This document shows positions 41,701-47,287 of a stretch of 64,000 bases of DNA, piece after piece. This DNA comes from an uncultured Allosphingosinicella sp. (lineage in GTDB: Bacteria; Pseudomonadota; Alphaproteobacteria; Sphingomonadales; Sphingomonadaceae): positions 54,532 through 118,531 of the forward strand of contig CAKTCN010000002.1 in the NCBI GenBank assembly GCA_934539295.1. Reading direction: 5' to 3'. Numbering within the stretch: the stretch's first letter is position 1; each line of letters opens with the position of its first letter. A program made the position numbers and the translations under genes. Under the pieces are notes generated by a model. It was given only the letters and a program-made list of their open reading frames with translations. It had not been told where the DNA came from and ran no database searches.

Positions 41701-43478
41701 CGGGTCTGCCGCCGGGGCTCACGATCGACCCAGGCACGGGTTTCGTCACCGGCCGGCTTGCCGCCGATGCGAGCACGCTGAACGGCGGCGTCTACACCGT
41801 GGCCGTGACGGGAACCGACCCGTCCGGCGCGTCGGCATCCACCAGCTTCACCTGGACCATCACCAATCCGGTTCCGGTCATCGCAGGCGAAACGGTGACG
41901 GTGTCCGAGGACGGCATGGTGACAATCTCCGTGCTCGCCAACGACTTCGACCCGGACGGCGATGCATTGAGTATCCTCAGCGCCACGGCGCCGAACGGCA
42001 CCGTCACCGTCAATGCGGATGGAACGCTCACGTACGCGCCGTTCGCCAACTTCAATGGCGAGGATGCGATCACCTACATCGTGTCGGACGGGCGGGGAGG
42101 AACCAACACCGCAACGGTGATCGTCACCGTCACATCGGTCAACGACGCGCCGGTCGCGGCCAACGACGCGGCCACGGCATCCGGCAATGCTCCCCTTGTC
42201 ATTCCCGTGCTGGCCAACGACAGTGACGTCGATGACGATCGTTTGACTGTCATCAGCGCCAATGCGACGCGCGGCATCGTGACCATCAACCCGGACGGCA
42301 CGATCACCTACCGCGCCAACGTCAACGCCGCGGGCACCGACACGATCACCTACACGATCAGCGATGGCAGCGGCGGCACGAGCACCGCAACCGTGGCCGT
42401 GACGATCGTCGAAGTGCCCAACCGCGCTCCGGTGGATGCGGGCGAGACGGTCGATACGCCGGCCAACGAGGCGGTGACGGTCGACGTTCTCGCCAATGCC
42501 AGCGACGCAGACGGCGACCCGCTACGCGTCATCGCCGCTAGTGCCGACACCGGTACGGTACAGGTCAATGCCGATGGCACAATTACCTACACGCCGGCGC
42601 TCGGCTTCGTAGGTGTCGCCACCGTCACCTATGTGGTCAGCGACGGGCGCGGCGGGGTCGCGAATTCGTCCTTCACCGTGAACGTGCTCGGCCAGGGTGT
42701 GGACGTGAGCCAGCTGCTGGAAATCGGGCGGGCGAACTTCGCACCCGCGTCGACCTTCCAGATCCTGCCCTCGACCGATCCGCAATTCATGGCGCTGGAT
42801 CCGATCCTGCTCAACGCGATCAACGATATACGCCCGCTCGGCGGCATGCCGGACCTGTTGCCGGAGATCGAGGCCGAAGGGCCGATCTCGATCGCGATCA
42901 ACGGCCTGTCACCGCTGAACGGGCTCGAGCCGCTCGACATCGACGGATCGCCGGTGGGGCAGGAAGTGGACCGGCTGGAACGCCGCACCGATCTGCGCTT
43001 CGGGGTCGACCGCCTGTTCGATCGCCGGTTCGGCGATTTCGGCGTGGAGGGCTTTACCGGCTTCTCCGTCCGCTTCGCCGATGGCGGCGAGATCATGGTG
43101 GAATCGGTCGTGCGCGACCGCACCATCTATGTCGAGGTGCGCGAGTCCGCGACCGCGGAGGAAGGTGAGTTCGTCGAGCATCGCCTGCGCATGGCCGATG
43201 GCCGCGCCGTGCCAGACTGGATCCGCTTCGACGCACGAGGCCTGGCGATCATCGAGACGCCGCCGGACGTGGAAACGCTGCGGATCATCATCCGCTCGGT
43301 CCGTGCGGACGGCAGCTATGTCGATACGGCCGTGGTCGTCCAGACCGCCACCGGCGAGATCCAGCTCGACACACAAGGTGAGGGCCGCACGACGGCTGCC
43401 CTTCTCGGCGACACGGCAGCACAGGGTGCGGCGATGGCCGAGCGCGAGGCGGCGTTGCTGGCGGCGGCATTCGGATGA
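23796..43478 (+). CDS. giant LEPR-motif, DUF4347, tandem-95/He_PIG repeat surface adhesin
   Basis: A protein of about 6,560 residues. After a basic N-terminus comes LEPRMMFDAA (23-32), the LEPR-type sorting motif of very large surface proteins, in place of a Sec signal. Residues about 98-262 are a DUF4347 domain with IVSHGEAG (His155) and IYGCDFG (Cys199). About 270-470 is a beta-rich domain, and about 780-930 has an NGGFE...IPGW stretch like carbohydrate-binding modules. About 584-6300 is an array of Ig-like repeats, of two alternating types (listed separately). The last 260 residues are unique, with no RTX nonapeptides or hydrophobic anchor. I chose TTG because GAGGTG lies just before it; GTG at 23784 is the alternative. 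Four export-type genes follow in the same operon. Adhesion or biofilm function is inferred from architecture. Confidence 0.9.
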   Translation: MHEDHNVRGRKRSRSAVSHLIALEPRMMFDAAAPATAAATLGQDALQADAKHADDIYWQDAERPAHHVFGNVEGRAPGRDWTDLTAPELSPQAVADRSHAIIFIDTSVENYQELADAWADRGLVVLIDADRDGIDQMREALLGLQDLDAIHIVSHGEAGALELGTTRIDAAAINGDLLASFASIGGKLSADGDILIYGCDFGAGEPGEEAMAALARATGADVSASSDDTGAAAKGGDWQLEVSRGTIEAGVLKGEQWDGLLARTNTGAWTVDGTGQVATTTVDGVTVTITFSGGGSSTFSGTSNQTFNNIAAFDNNAQGQPSLGTSWTTNNTTDVGTITISFSQAVVNPVINLDRLGGATTANNVTTSNSALLTLLTSGATLTKIAGPSHFVVDSGAGTITRTPGVTVAANGESSLTPASGTAAGSVRVNGTFTTLQFSIRMNPGAAAGSGDGFEIGTAVDASPTARADAFTQGEDFGTFTGNLLNNNGNGADSDPRGDALTVTSARNSAGTVIPIGTATTLPSGATVTIAANGAITYANNGIHNSLAAGQSRVETISYTIADPNGGTSTATATITINGVNDVPVAVNDTLTTNEDTSATVNVLANDSDPDRNPLTVTSATAANGSVTIGANGVLTYTPNANFAGADTITYSISDGAGGTATASVAVTVNAVDDPPVNTVPGSQTIAEDGVLVFSTANGNAISIADVDSGTQTVTLNATNGVLTLGSLAGLTFTQGDGTADEVMTFTGTVAAINTALQGARFVPTGDYVGPAQIALRTITSPVAANGFTNGGFELANYPDTNTSRQVDEGAIPGWDTDAADNLIEVIDSGFNGVPAFDGDQFVEVNANQVAPLYQVFQPVAGGNLSVQFAHRGRDGVDVVRAIATDLGADGVLGTADDTVLLNEIFSDGNAAWGVYTRQLAAAATGNLVRLEFRPVSTASASPASGNFIDAVSVVQGAADIDTIAINVTPVVDIAPDSVTTNEDTPVLISPLANDSFEGATSVISAINGAAIVAGGAPVSVANGTVSLNGSGQLTFTPAANYNGTTSFTYTVSSGGSTETATVTVTVAPVNDAPVAVGTLPARASADGSAISVATGAAFTDVDNATLTYSAVGLPAGLTIDATTGIISGTINRSASQTGGGIYNVVVTARDAGGLAATQSFTWTVTNPAPTAANDTASTNEDVPVTITVLANDADPDGDPLTVVSASAANGTVVINANGPLTYTPRLNFNGTDTISYTISDGQGGTASATVTVAVAAVNDAPVAVGTLPARTDADASAVSLATAGAFSDVDNATLSYSATGLPAGLTINAATGVISGTIDRSASQSNGGVYNVVVTARDAGGLTATQAFAWTVTNPAPIAVNDSVTTNEDVPVTIAVLANDSDPDGDPLTVVSATASRGSVVINANGTLTYTPNANINGTDTISYVISDGQGGTRAATVAVTINAVNDAPTAVGSLPGRIGLDAATVSVPTASGFADVDDATLTYSASGLPAGLGIDAATGVITGTIDRSASQVNGGTYNVVVTARDAAGLTATQNFTWLVTNPAPVASNDSLTVNEDVPATIAVLANDSDPDGDPLTVISASAGRGTVTIGAGGVLTYTPNQDYNGPDTIIYVTSDGQGGTATAAAQVTVVSFNDDPVAVNDTASVNEDGAVTIPVLANDSDPDGGTLSIVGASAGNGSVTVSPDGTLTYRPNANYNGTDTITYTISDGQGGTATASVAVTIAPVNDAPVAVGTLPPRSNADGAAVSVATAGGFTDIDSPVLTYSVTGLPAGLGIDAATGIISGTIDRSASQTGSGIYNVVVTARDGSGATASQSFSWQVTNPAPLAANDTASTLEDTPVSIGVLANDTDPDGDPLTVTAASAANGAVTIAANGTLIYMPRLNFNGTDTITYTISDGQGGTSTATVTVTVAAVNDAPVAVNDTATTAEDTPVTIPVLANDSDVDGGVLTVTAASAGRGSVVVNANGTLTYTPAANFNGSDTITYTISDGQGGTATATVAVTVTSVNDAPTSTPLPARSDADGSAVSLNVATSFADVDDDALTFAATGLPAGLSINPATGAITGTIDRSASQLNGGAYTVTITATDAGGLATAQTFAWTITNPAPVAGNDSATTAEDTPVTIAVLANDSDADGDPLTVTTASAGRGTVVVNADGRLTYTPAANFNGTDTISYTISDGQGGTSTASVAVTVTSVNDAPTSTPLPARSDADGSSVNLNVGTSFADVDGDPLTFSAAGLPAGLSINPGTGAITGTIDRSASQSNGGVYSVTVTATDPGGLATTQTFTWTITNPTPVAANDVATTAEDTPVTITVLANDSDPDADPLTVTAASAGRGAVTINADGTLTYTPAANFNGSDTISYTISDGQGGTSTASVAVTVTAVNDAPGSTPLPPRSDTDGSLVAFNVGRSFADVDGDALAFSAIGLPAGLSIDPVTGAITGTIDRSASQADGGVYTVAITATDPSGLATAQSFTWTITNPRPVAANDAATTVEDTPVTISVLANDADPDGDPLTVSAASAGRGSVTINADGTLTYTPAANFNGSDTITYTISDGQGGTSTASVIVTVAAANDAPTLLQPLPPRSDADGEAVNFNLATSFADLDGDTLTFSAVGLPAGLSIDPATGVITGTIDRSASQTGNGAYSVTITATDPGGLTASQTFTWTITNPAPIAANDIAATAEDTPVNIAVLANDSDADGDPLTVTAASAGHGTVTINADGTLTYTPAANFNGTDTISYTIADGQGGTSTASVTVTVSAVNDAPTTTGLPARTDSDAESVTVPVAPAFDDVEGGPLTFSAANLPEGLTIDPATGVISGTIAPTASQVNNGVYAVTVTAADPSGAQASTGFTWTVANVPPFALDDIATTAEDTPVTIAVLANDQDDDVTAVTINGASHGQAVVNADNSITFTPEADFNGTATITYTLTDTQGATSSATVTVTVTPVNDAPTSVALPPRSDRDGEAVNLNLGTSFSDIDSATLVFSATGLPGGLIIDPDTGVVSGTIDRTASQTGGGAYTVTIFATDSGGLTTSQTFTWTITNPAPVAVNDVATTAEDRAVDIAVLTNDADPDGDPLTVTTASAGHGTVTIGAGGTLTYTPDADFNGVDTISYTISDGQGGTSTASVSVTVGAVNDAPVVAATLPARSAADGEAISLPVAGNFSDVDGEALTFSAAGLPAGLVIEPTTGLISGTIERSASQAGGGLYTVTVTATDAAGLTVSQTFTWTITNPVPVASNDIATTAEDVPVNISVLANDSDADGDPLTVIAASAGRGTVAINADGTLTYTPAANFNGADTVSYTISDGQGGTSTASVAVTVTGVNDAPIAAPLPARSDADGEAVSLNLGTGFSDVDGDTLTFSAAGLPAGLTIDPASGTVTGTIDRSASQANDGIYTVTITATDTAGLAASQTFTWAITNPGPVAADDTVTTAEDTPVTISVLTNDSDVDGDPLTVTAASAGRGTVAINPDGTLNYTPAANFNGADTISYTILDGQGGTSTATVVVTVTAANDSPTAVAPLPPRSDADGEAVSFNVASSFADLDGDALTYSAAGLPAGPSIDPTTGAITGTIDRSASQAGGGAYSVTVTATDPGGLAVSQVFSWTVTNPAPVANDDTAGTAEDNAVNIAVLANDTDADGDPLSVTAASAGAGIVTINADGTLTYTPAANFNGSDMISYTISDGQGGTSTATVAVTVASVNDTPVAANDSASTQEDVGLFITVLANDSDVDGDPLTVVAATAANGIVTIGADGRLSFMPSLDFNGTDTITYTISDGRGGTATAVATVLVLPVNDAPVAAADAVTTAEDTAVGISVLANDSDVDGDPLTVTAASAANGSVTINADGTLTYVPAADFNGTDTVSYTISDGRGGTATGTVAVTVMAVNDAPTPASDTASVDEEGTVLIPVLANDSDVDGNTLTVTAASALNGTVVINADGSLSYTPRADFNGTDVVTYTVSDGQGGTATAQVTVTVRPVNDAPFAAPDSVTVNEDQPITVPVLVNDGDVDGDAVSVIAASALNGSVVVNPDGTITYTPAADYNGPDTISYTISDGNGGTASSTVAVTVLAAGDPPSVISPLPSRIDPDGDPVRFDASTAFADPDGESLRFTATGLPPGLSLDPTSGIISGIIAANTSVTGPYVVTVTASDDVDGAASSTFVWTITNPVPVAADDAVTVVEDVATILTPLANDVDPDGDALTIISASAVNGTVTINADGTLTYLGNPDFNGTDTISYVISDGQGGASTAAIAVTVTPANDAPTAASLPARSDNDGAAVLLPVGNLFADLDGDALRFTATGLPAGLAIDPVTGNISGTISNAASDLNGGFYSVTVTATDAAGASVSTSFGWVVNNPAPSAANDAVTVAEDGSATIPVLANDSDPDGDALSVIAASAPNGTVTINADGTLTYRPAADFNGADTISYTISDGQGGLSTATVAVTVTPVNDAPVAAPLAGRADNEGESVSFNAGASFSDADDAVLTFTATGLPAGLSIDPATGIISGTIDRSASQLNSGSYTVTVTATDASGATASSSFVWTFTNPSPIANDDVFTTTEEGPITVAVLANDSDPDGDPIVIIAATASRGSVTINADGTLTYTPGPDFNGTDVISYTISDGQNGSATATGTATIIAINDAPETVGTLPQRNDAEGEAVSLPVAGAFRDVDDTVLTFAATGLPPGLAIDPVTGLISGTIARDAAAAQGSIYAVTITITDPSGATAAQQFTWVITNPAPTAAADAVTTTEDVAVVVPVLANDSDPDGDPLTVTAASALNGTVQIRADGSLLYTPAADFNGTDTISYTIDDGQGGVSSATVTVNVTAANDTPVTTGLAPRTSAEGQAVSVDVTSAFSDVDRDALSFAATGLPPGLGIDPATGIISGTIAPSASLVPDGQYAVTVIATDPSGAAVSTAFTWTVTNPAPTAAADSAVTSEDTPVIITVLANDADPDGDVLTVIAASAGDGVVTINPDGTITYTPNADFNGTDVISYTISDGQGGASTALVTVTVTAVNDTPASVSLPDLYDSNSEAVTVPAGTAFSDVDGDPLTFTATGLPAGLGIDPATGTISGTIDPGASAVNGGVYAVTVRGTDPSGSFAERVFAWTISNLPPLAQDDAVTTTEDISVTIPVLSNDIDPDGNPATPVQVSIDSVVNGTATVDGNGAIIFTPAANFTGMATISYRIDDGLGGFSTASVTIDVTPANDTPIADGIGAQTGRDGEAVTLPTAGAFADPDGDALTFSATGLPPGLNIDPASGIISGTLSPGASAATYNVVVTATDPSGAAVSAAFTWTVQNPAPTAVDDSITTVEDMAVTIPVLANDSDPDGDALTVTAAAAGRGSVTIGAGGVLTYTPPADFVGTDTISYTITDAQGASSTATVTVTVTPGNDAPVASPLADRAAGDGTPISLATAGAFSDSDGDPLTFAATGLPAGLAIDSATGIISGTIAPGASQNANGIYTVTVTATDPSGAAASSSFTWTIDNVAPVAVDDTADVAEGGTLVLNVLANDVDGDGDALTVVSAQANNGSVVINPDGSLSYTPAATFSGTDVISYTISDGQGGFSTATATITVAGVNDAPTSVGLPSRIDPTGRAVSLNLAPAFDDIDGNALRFTATGLPPGLAIDPATGIVSGTIAPGAAVSGANVYTVSVTADDGNGGTVTTSFSWTVTNVAPTAVNDDVTVAEDGSVVIPVLANDINPDGDPLTIIQAAAGRGTVVINADGTLTYTPPADFTGSDTISYTISDGQGGTSTGTVAVTVTGANDAPTASPLPSRSDTDGELVDLNIVPAFDDPDGDALTFAATGLPPGLAIDPATGRITGRIAADASATNGGVYVVVVTATDPAGASVSTSFTWTALDGSIIAAPDAATVPEDGSVSIPVLANDSSGDGDPISLVSARAGNGTVTVNPDGTLTYVPAANFVGEDTIVYTIGDGQGGFASAVVTVTVTPANDAPTTLILPDRRDADGEAVNVALASGFDDIDGDKLTFTATGLPPGLTIDPGTGFVTGRLAADASTLNGGVYTVAVTGTDPSGASASTSFTWTITNPVPVIAGETVTVSEDGMVTISVLANDFDPDGDALSILSATAPNGTVTVNADGTLTYAPFANFNGEDAITYIVSDGRGGTNTATVIVTVTSVNDAPVAANDAATASGNAPLVIPVLANDSDVDDDRLTVISANATRGIVTINPDGTITYRANVNAAGTDTITYTISDGSGGTSTATVAVTIVEVPNRAPVDAGETVDTPANEAVTVDVLANASDADGDPLRVIAASADTGTVQVNADGTITYTPALGFVGVATVTYVVSDGRGGVANSSFTVNVLGQGVDVSQLLEIGRANFAPASTFQILPSTDPQFMALDPILLNAINDIRPLGGMPDLLPEIEAEGPISIAINGLSPLNGLEPLDIDGSPVGQEVDRLERRTDLRFGVDRLFDRRFGDFGVEGFTGFSVRFADGGEIMVESVVRDRTIYVEVRESATAEEGEFVEHRLRMADGRAVPDWIRFDARGLAIIETPPDVETLRIIIRSVRADGSYVDTAVVVQTATGEIQLDTQGEGRTTAALLGDTAAQGAAMAEREAALLAAAFG
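25545..42696 (+). repeat. array of about 58 alternating Ig-like modules inside the adhesin
   Basis: By my count about 34 cadherin-like/tandem-95 modules (signature EDTPVTIxVLANDSDxDGDPL ... TYTPAANFNGTDTI ... SDGQGGT) alternate with about 24 He_PIG-type modules (LPARSDADGEAV ... GLPAGLSIDPATGxITGTI ... FTWTITNPAPVA). A pair spans about 190 residues. Around 34.9-36 kb four tandem-95 modules follow each other without He_PIG between them. Modules near 29.8-34.6 kb are almost identical to each other even at DNA level, whereas the outer ones have diverged. Confidence 0.9.
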
Positions 43479-43510
43479 AAGGGCGCGACGTAGTGAAAAG
43501 GGGTATGTTG

Positions 43511-45007
43511 ATGCGCGGTAAGCTCTACCTGGGATTGTCCGTGACGAGCGCGCTTGCGCTCGGCGGTTGCACGGTCACGCCGAAGCCGCTGACGGGCGTC
43601 GAGCTGAACGACCGCGCGGTGCGCAACGTCGCCGCCGTGGCAGTGGACCAGGAGCCGGTCAGCGGACCCATCAGCCTCCACGAGGCGATGGCGCGCGCGC
43701 TCAAATACAATCTCGATTACAAGGTCGAGATGATGGAGGAGGCGCTCAAGTCGCGTGAGCTGGACCTCGCCCATTACGACATGCTGCCGCAACTGGTCGC
43801 CACCGGCGGCTATGCGGGCCGGAACAATTATGCGGGCGCAAGCTCGCTATCGCTGCTGTCGGGCCGCCAGTCGCTGGAGCCGTCGACCTCGTCCGAAACG
43901 GACATCTTCACCGGCGAGCTGGCGCTCAGCTGGGACGTGCTCGATTTCGGCCTGTCCTACGTGCGCGCGCGCCAGAAGGCGGACGAGGTGCTGGTCGCGC
44001 TCGAACGGCGGCGCAAGGTCTCGAACCGCATCATCGAGGACGTCCGCGTCTCCTACTGGCGCGCCGTCAGCGCCGAGCGGCTGATCGACAAGCTCAAGCA
44101 GCTCGAAGGCAGTGTCTCGACCACGCTGACCAATTCGGAGACGATGGCCCAGCGCCGTGTCGCCGCCCCGCTCACCGCGCTCACCTACCAGCGGGAACTG
44201 ATCGACATTCAGGCCGAGATCCGCCGCCTGCAGCGCGAACTGGTGATCGCCAAGGCGCAACTCGCCGCGCTCATGAACCTGACGCCGGGCACGCCCTTCA
44301 CGCTGCAATTGCCGGAGCGGACGCAGGTGCCGCCTAAATTCGCAATGGCGAGCGAGGAAATGGTGATGACGGCGCTCCGCAACCGTCCCGAGCTGCGCGA
44401 AGTGTCCTATCGCGAGCGCATCAACCAGCGCGAGCTGGACGTCGCGCTGCTCGGCTCGCTGCCCAGCTTCCGCGCGATCATCGGCGTCAACACCGATTCC
44501 AACGACTTCCTGTTCAACAACGATTGGGTGAATTACGGCGCGCGCGCCAGCTTCAACCTCTTGAACGTCTTCCGCTACCCGGCGCAGAAGCGCGCGGTGG
44601 AGGCGCAGGCCGACCTCATCCGCCAGCGGGAGCTTGCGCTCACCATGGCGGTGATGACGCAGATCCACGTCTCGCGCGCGCGCTACAATCACCTGACTGC
44701 GGAGCTCGAGACCGCCGCCAAGCAGAATGGGGTGCAAGACAAAATCCTCTACCAGATTCGCTCCGGCCACACCGCCGGCGCGATCAGCCGGCAGACCCTG
44801 CTGCGCGAGGAGATGAACAGCCTCGTCAACGAAGTGAAATACGACCTCGCCTATGCCGAGGTGCAGAATGCCTATGCCAACCTCTATTCGGCGATGGGGG
44901 TCGACCATTTCAGCCCGGACGTGACGGGCCGGGAGAATGTCGCCGAACTGACCGCCTCGCTGGCGAACCTGTGGGCCGCGCGCGAAGCCGCCCTGAAGCT
45001 GGACTAA
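43511..45007 (+). CDS. TolC-family outer membrane efflux lipoprotein
   Basis: A 498-residue outer membrane factor. MRGKLYLGLSVTSALALGGC is a lipoprotein signal with Cys20 as the lipidation site. The body has the two long helical OEP repeats (LHEAMARALKYNLDYKVEMM; LRNRPELREVSYRERINQRE) and beta-barrel strands (ELALSWDVLDFGLSYVRARQ), as in TolC-type channels. I chose the third in-frame ATG, seven bases after AGGGG; an upstream ATG at 43475 overlaps the adhesin stop (ATGA) and is the alternative. It forms the outer exit of the predicted export system together with the next three genes. The family call is firm; the cargo is inferred to be the giant adhesin. Confidence 0.9.
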   Translation: MRGKLYLGLSVTSALALGGCTVTPKPLTGVELNDRAVRNVAAVAVDQEPVSGPISLHEAMARALKYNLDYKVEMMEEALKSRELDLAHYDMLPQLVATGGYAGRNNYAGASSLSLLSGRQSLEPSTSSETDIFTGELALSWDVLDFGLSYVRARQKADEVLVALERRRKVSNRIIEDVRVSYWRAVSAERLIDKLKQLEGSVSTTLTNSETMAQRRVAAPLTALTYQRELIDIQAEIRRLQRELVIAKAQLAALMNLTPGTPFTLQLPERTQVPPKFAMASEEMVMTALRNRPELREVSYRERINQRELDVALLGSLPSFRAIIGVNTDSNDFLFNNDWVNYGARASFNLLNVFRYPAQKRAVEAQADLIRQRELALTMAVMTQIHVSRARYNHLTAELETAAKQNGVQDKILYQIRSGHTAGAISRQTLLREEMNSLVNEVKYDLAYAEVQNAYANLYSAMGVDHFSPDVTGRENVAELTASLANLWAAREAALKLD

Positions 45008-45011
45008 GATC

Positions 45012-45914
45012 ATGAACGAAGAAGAATTGCCGCAGACTGAGGCCGCTCCCCGGCTCGGCACCGGGGCCAGGGTCGGCATCGGAGTCGGGATCGTCGCCCT
45101 GCTCGGCGCCTCGATCGCGCTCGCTTATGATGGCGGCGACGCCCAATGGTCGGACGAGGCGCCCGCGCCAGTGGCGGCGCCGCAGCCCGCGCCCCGGCCG
45201 GTTGCGGCCGCGCCTGCCGAGACTGCCCCGGCCAACGACGTACGCGGCGTTATCCAGTCGAAGTTGGAGGCGGTGATCTCCTCCCGCGTCACCGCACGCA
45301 TCACCGCCATGCCCTACCGGGTCGGGCAGAGCTTCGGAAAGGGCGCGCTGCTCGCCTCGTTCGACTGCTCGCAAAATCGTGCGCAGCTGCGGGCTGCCAA
45401 TGCGGCCACGGCGGCGTATCGCAAGACCTACGACATGAATGTCGAACTCGACGCCTTCAAGGCGATCGGCACCAACGAGGTCGAGATCGCCAAGGCCAAT
45501 CTCGACAAGGCGGCCGCCGAAGCCACGGCCATCTCTTCCACCCTCACCGACTGCGCCGTTCATGCGCCTTTCTCGGGCCGGATCGTCGAAGAGATCGCGC
45601 ACCAGCATGAGGTTGCCGCCAGCGGCCAGCCGCTGATGAAGATCCAGAACAGCGCGGACCTCGAAGTGCAGCTGATCGTGCCGAGCCGCTGGCTTACCTG
45701 GCTGAAGGCCGGCACGCCCTTCACCTTCAAGGTGGACGAGACCGGCGCCACGCTGAGCGGCCGGGTCGCGCGCCTCGGTGCCGCGGTCGATCCGGTCAGC
45801 AAGACCCTGCGCGTGATCGGCAGCATCGGCCGCACAGGGGGCACCGTGCTGCCCGGCATGAGCGGAAGCGCGGACTTCCCGGGCGCGGCAGGGGCGAATG
45901 GCCAGCAAGGCTGA
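45012..45914 (+). CDS. HlyD/RND-type periplasmic adaptor protein
   Basis: A 300-residue membrane fusion protein. A cytoplasmic start (MNEEELPQTE) precedes one membrane segment (about 20-39), a Pro/Ala-rich linker (about 47-75), a lipoyl/barrel-sandwich half (VISSRVTARITAMPYRVGQS), a short helical hairpin (about 120-180), the second lipoyl half (CAVHAPFSGRIVEEI) and a beta-barrel (VQLIVPSRWLTWLKAG). It is shorter than ABC-export HlyD (about 470), closer to RND-type adaptors. It lies four bases after the TolC-like gene and its end overlaps the next gene by 17 bases. It likely bridges inner and outer membrane parts of the machine. Confidence 0.88.
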   Translation: MNEEELPQTEAAPRLGTGARVGIGVGIVALLGASIALAYDGGDAQWSDEAPAPVAAPQPAPRPVAAAPAETAPANDVRGVIQSKLEAVISSRVTARITAMPYRVGQSFGKGALLASFDCSQNRAQLRAANAATAAYRKTYDMNVELDAFKAIGTNEVEIAKANLDKAAAEATAISSTLTDCAVHAPFSGRIVEEIAHQHEVAASGQPLMKIQNSADLEVQLIVPSRWLTWLKAGTPFTFKVDETGATLSGRVARLGAAVDPVSKTLRVIGSIGRTGGTVLPGMSGSADFPGAAGANGQQG

Positions 45915-47280
45915 AGAGCAGGGGGCAGGCCGATCGCAGACGGTTCGCCTGCCGCGGGCCGCGCCTGCCGGTCAGGGGAGCCTTGCCGCGCTGCTTCAAT
46001 ATGAATCCGACATGCGCCGGCAGGCGAGCGAGATGGAACTCGTCTATTTTCTCGCCAACGAAAGCCGCCGCCTGTTCGATTACGGCCAGTTGTTCGTGCT
46101 CCGCCTGGGCCGGATCGGCGCGGACATGCATGTGCTTGCCGCCTCCGGCCTCGCCACGATCGACCGCAATGCGCCCCTGGTTCAGGCGATCGAGCGCGTC
46201 GTGGCGGCGGTCGCGCGGGAACATGGAACCGGCAAAGCCGGCTTCGATGCCCGCGCTTACGAGGATGACGCCGCGCTCGCCGACTTCCCGTTTCCGCACT
46301 GGCATTGGCAGCCTTTGCACGACGCGGAGGGAACGCCGTTTGCCGGCCTGCTGTTCGCGCGCGAGACGCCGCTGGACGAACGCGAACTGATCCGCATCGA
46401 CCGCGCGGCCGAGACCGCCGCCCATGCCTGGCGCGCGCTGAAGGGGCCAAAGCCCGTCCGCCGACTGCCCCGGCTCGATCGCCGGCAGCGCCGCATCCTT
46501 CTCGTTGCATTGCTCGTGCTCATGCTCTTCCCGGTCCGGCTGAGCGTGCTCGCACCCGTCGAGGTTGTTCCCGATCGCCCGTTCACCCTCAGCGCGCCTT
46601 TCTCCGGCGTGGTCGAGCGGATCGAGGTCGCCCCCAACAGCGAAGTGAAAGCGGGACAGCCACTCGTGCGCTTCGACGATGTGCGGCCCAGGAACGAGCT
46701 CACCCTTGCCACCCAGCGCCTTGCTGTTGCGCGCGCACGGGCCGAGCGTGCGTCCAGTGCCGCCTTCGGCTCGGCGGAGGAGGGCGGGGAGATCGCGATC
46801 ATGCAGGCCGAACGCGACCTCGCGCAGGCCGAATATGCTTATGCCCGCGACGTCATGGCGCAATCGGTGCTGGTCGCGCCGCGCGCCGGGATCGCCATCT
46901 ATTCCGACCGGCGCGACTTCGAGGGGCGCGCAGTCAATGTCGGCGACCCGATCCTCCAGATCGCCGATCCCGCGCGCGTCCGCTTTCGCATCGACCTGCC
47001 CGCCAAGGAACAACTCGCGCTGAAACAAGGCGCCGGCATCAAGGTATGGCTCGATGGCCAGCCGCTGTGGGCGGTCGACGCGCGCCTCGAAAGCGCCAGC
47101 TATGCCGCGCGCAAGACAGCCGACGGCACGATGGCCTTCGCCCTCGTCGCGCGGCCGCAGGGCGACGCGCCGACCATCGGTGCGCGTGGCACGGCCAAGG
47201 TGCAGGGCCGCTGGGCGCCGCTAGTCTACGCCATGCTGCGCCGCCCGATCAGCGCGCTGCGCCAGACGATCGGCCTTTAG
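45898..47280 (+). CDS. HlyD-like protein with N-terminal GAF-like cytoplasmic domain
   Basis: A 460-residue protein in which residues about 25-180 form a soluble GAF-like domain (MELVYFLANESRRLFDYGQL, then ALKG at the end). It is followed by a basic region and one membrane segment (about 200-216, LLVALLVLMLFPVRLSVL) and an HlyD periplasmic part. That part has a barrel-sandwich (FSGVVERIEVAPNSEVKAGQ), a helical hairpin (about 255-310) and a beta-barrel (VRFRIDLPAKEQLALKQG). The lipoyl second half is VLVAPRAGIAIYSD. A GAF domain on an adaptor is unusual and implies a regulatory input or contact with a cytoplasmic partner. The gene overlaps its upstream neighbour by 17 bases and ends eight bases before the M50 gene. 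Confidence 0.85.
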   Translation: MASKAEEQGAGRSQTVRLPRAAPAGQGSLAALLQYESDMRRQASEMELVYFLANESRRLFDYGQLFVLRLGRIGADMHVLAASGLATIDRNAPLVQAIERVVAAVAREHGTGKAGFDARAYEDDAALADFPFPHWHWQPLHDAEGTPFAGLLFARETPLDERELIRIDRAAETAAHAWRALKGPKPVRRLPRLDRRQRRILLVALLVLMLFPVRLSVLAPVEVVPDRPFTLSAPFSGVVERIEVAPNSEVKAGQPLVRFDDVRPRNELTLATQRLAVARARAERASSAAFGSAEEGGEIAIMQAERDLAQAEYAYARDVMAQSVLVAPRAGIAIYSDRRDFEGRAVNVGDPILQIADPARVRFRIDLPAKEQLALKQGAGIKVWLDGQPLWAVDARLESASYAARKTADGTMAFALVARPQGDAPTIGARGTAKVQGRWAPLVYAMLRRPISALRQTIGL

Positions 47281-47287
47281 TCACATC

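Noticed and set aside
25545..42696. Could the repeat array be a CRISPR or a satellite?
   Set aside because: The repeats are in frame, about 570 bases per pair, encode Ig-like domains and vary by amino-acid-preserving changes, so they are coding.
43475..43510. ATG overlapping the adhesin stop as start of the TolC-like gene
   Set aside because: It would put 12 charged residues before the lipoprotein signal; the ATG at 43511 has a ribosome binding site at a better distance. Not fully excluded.
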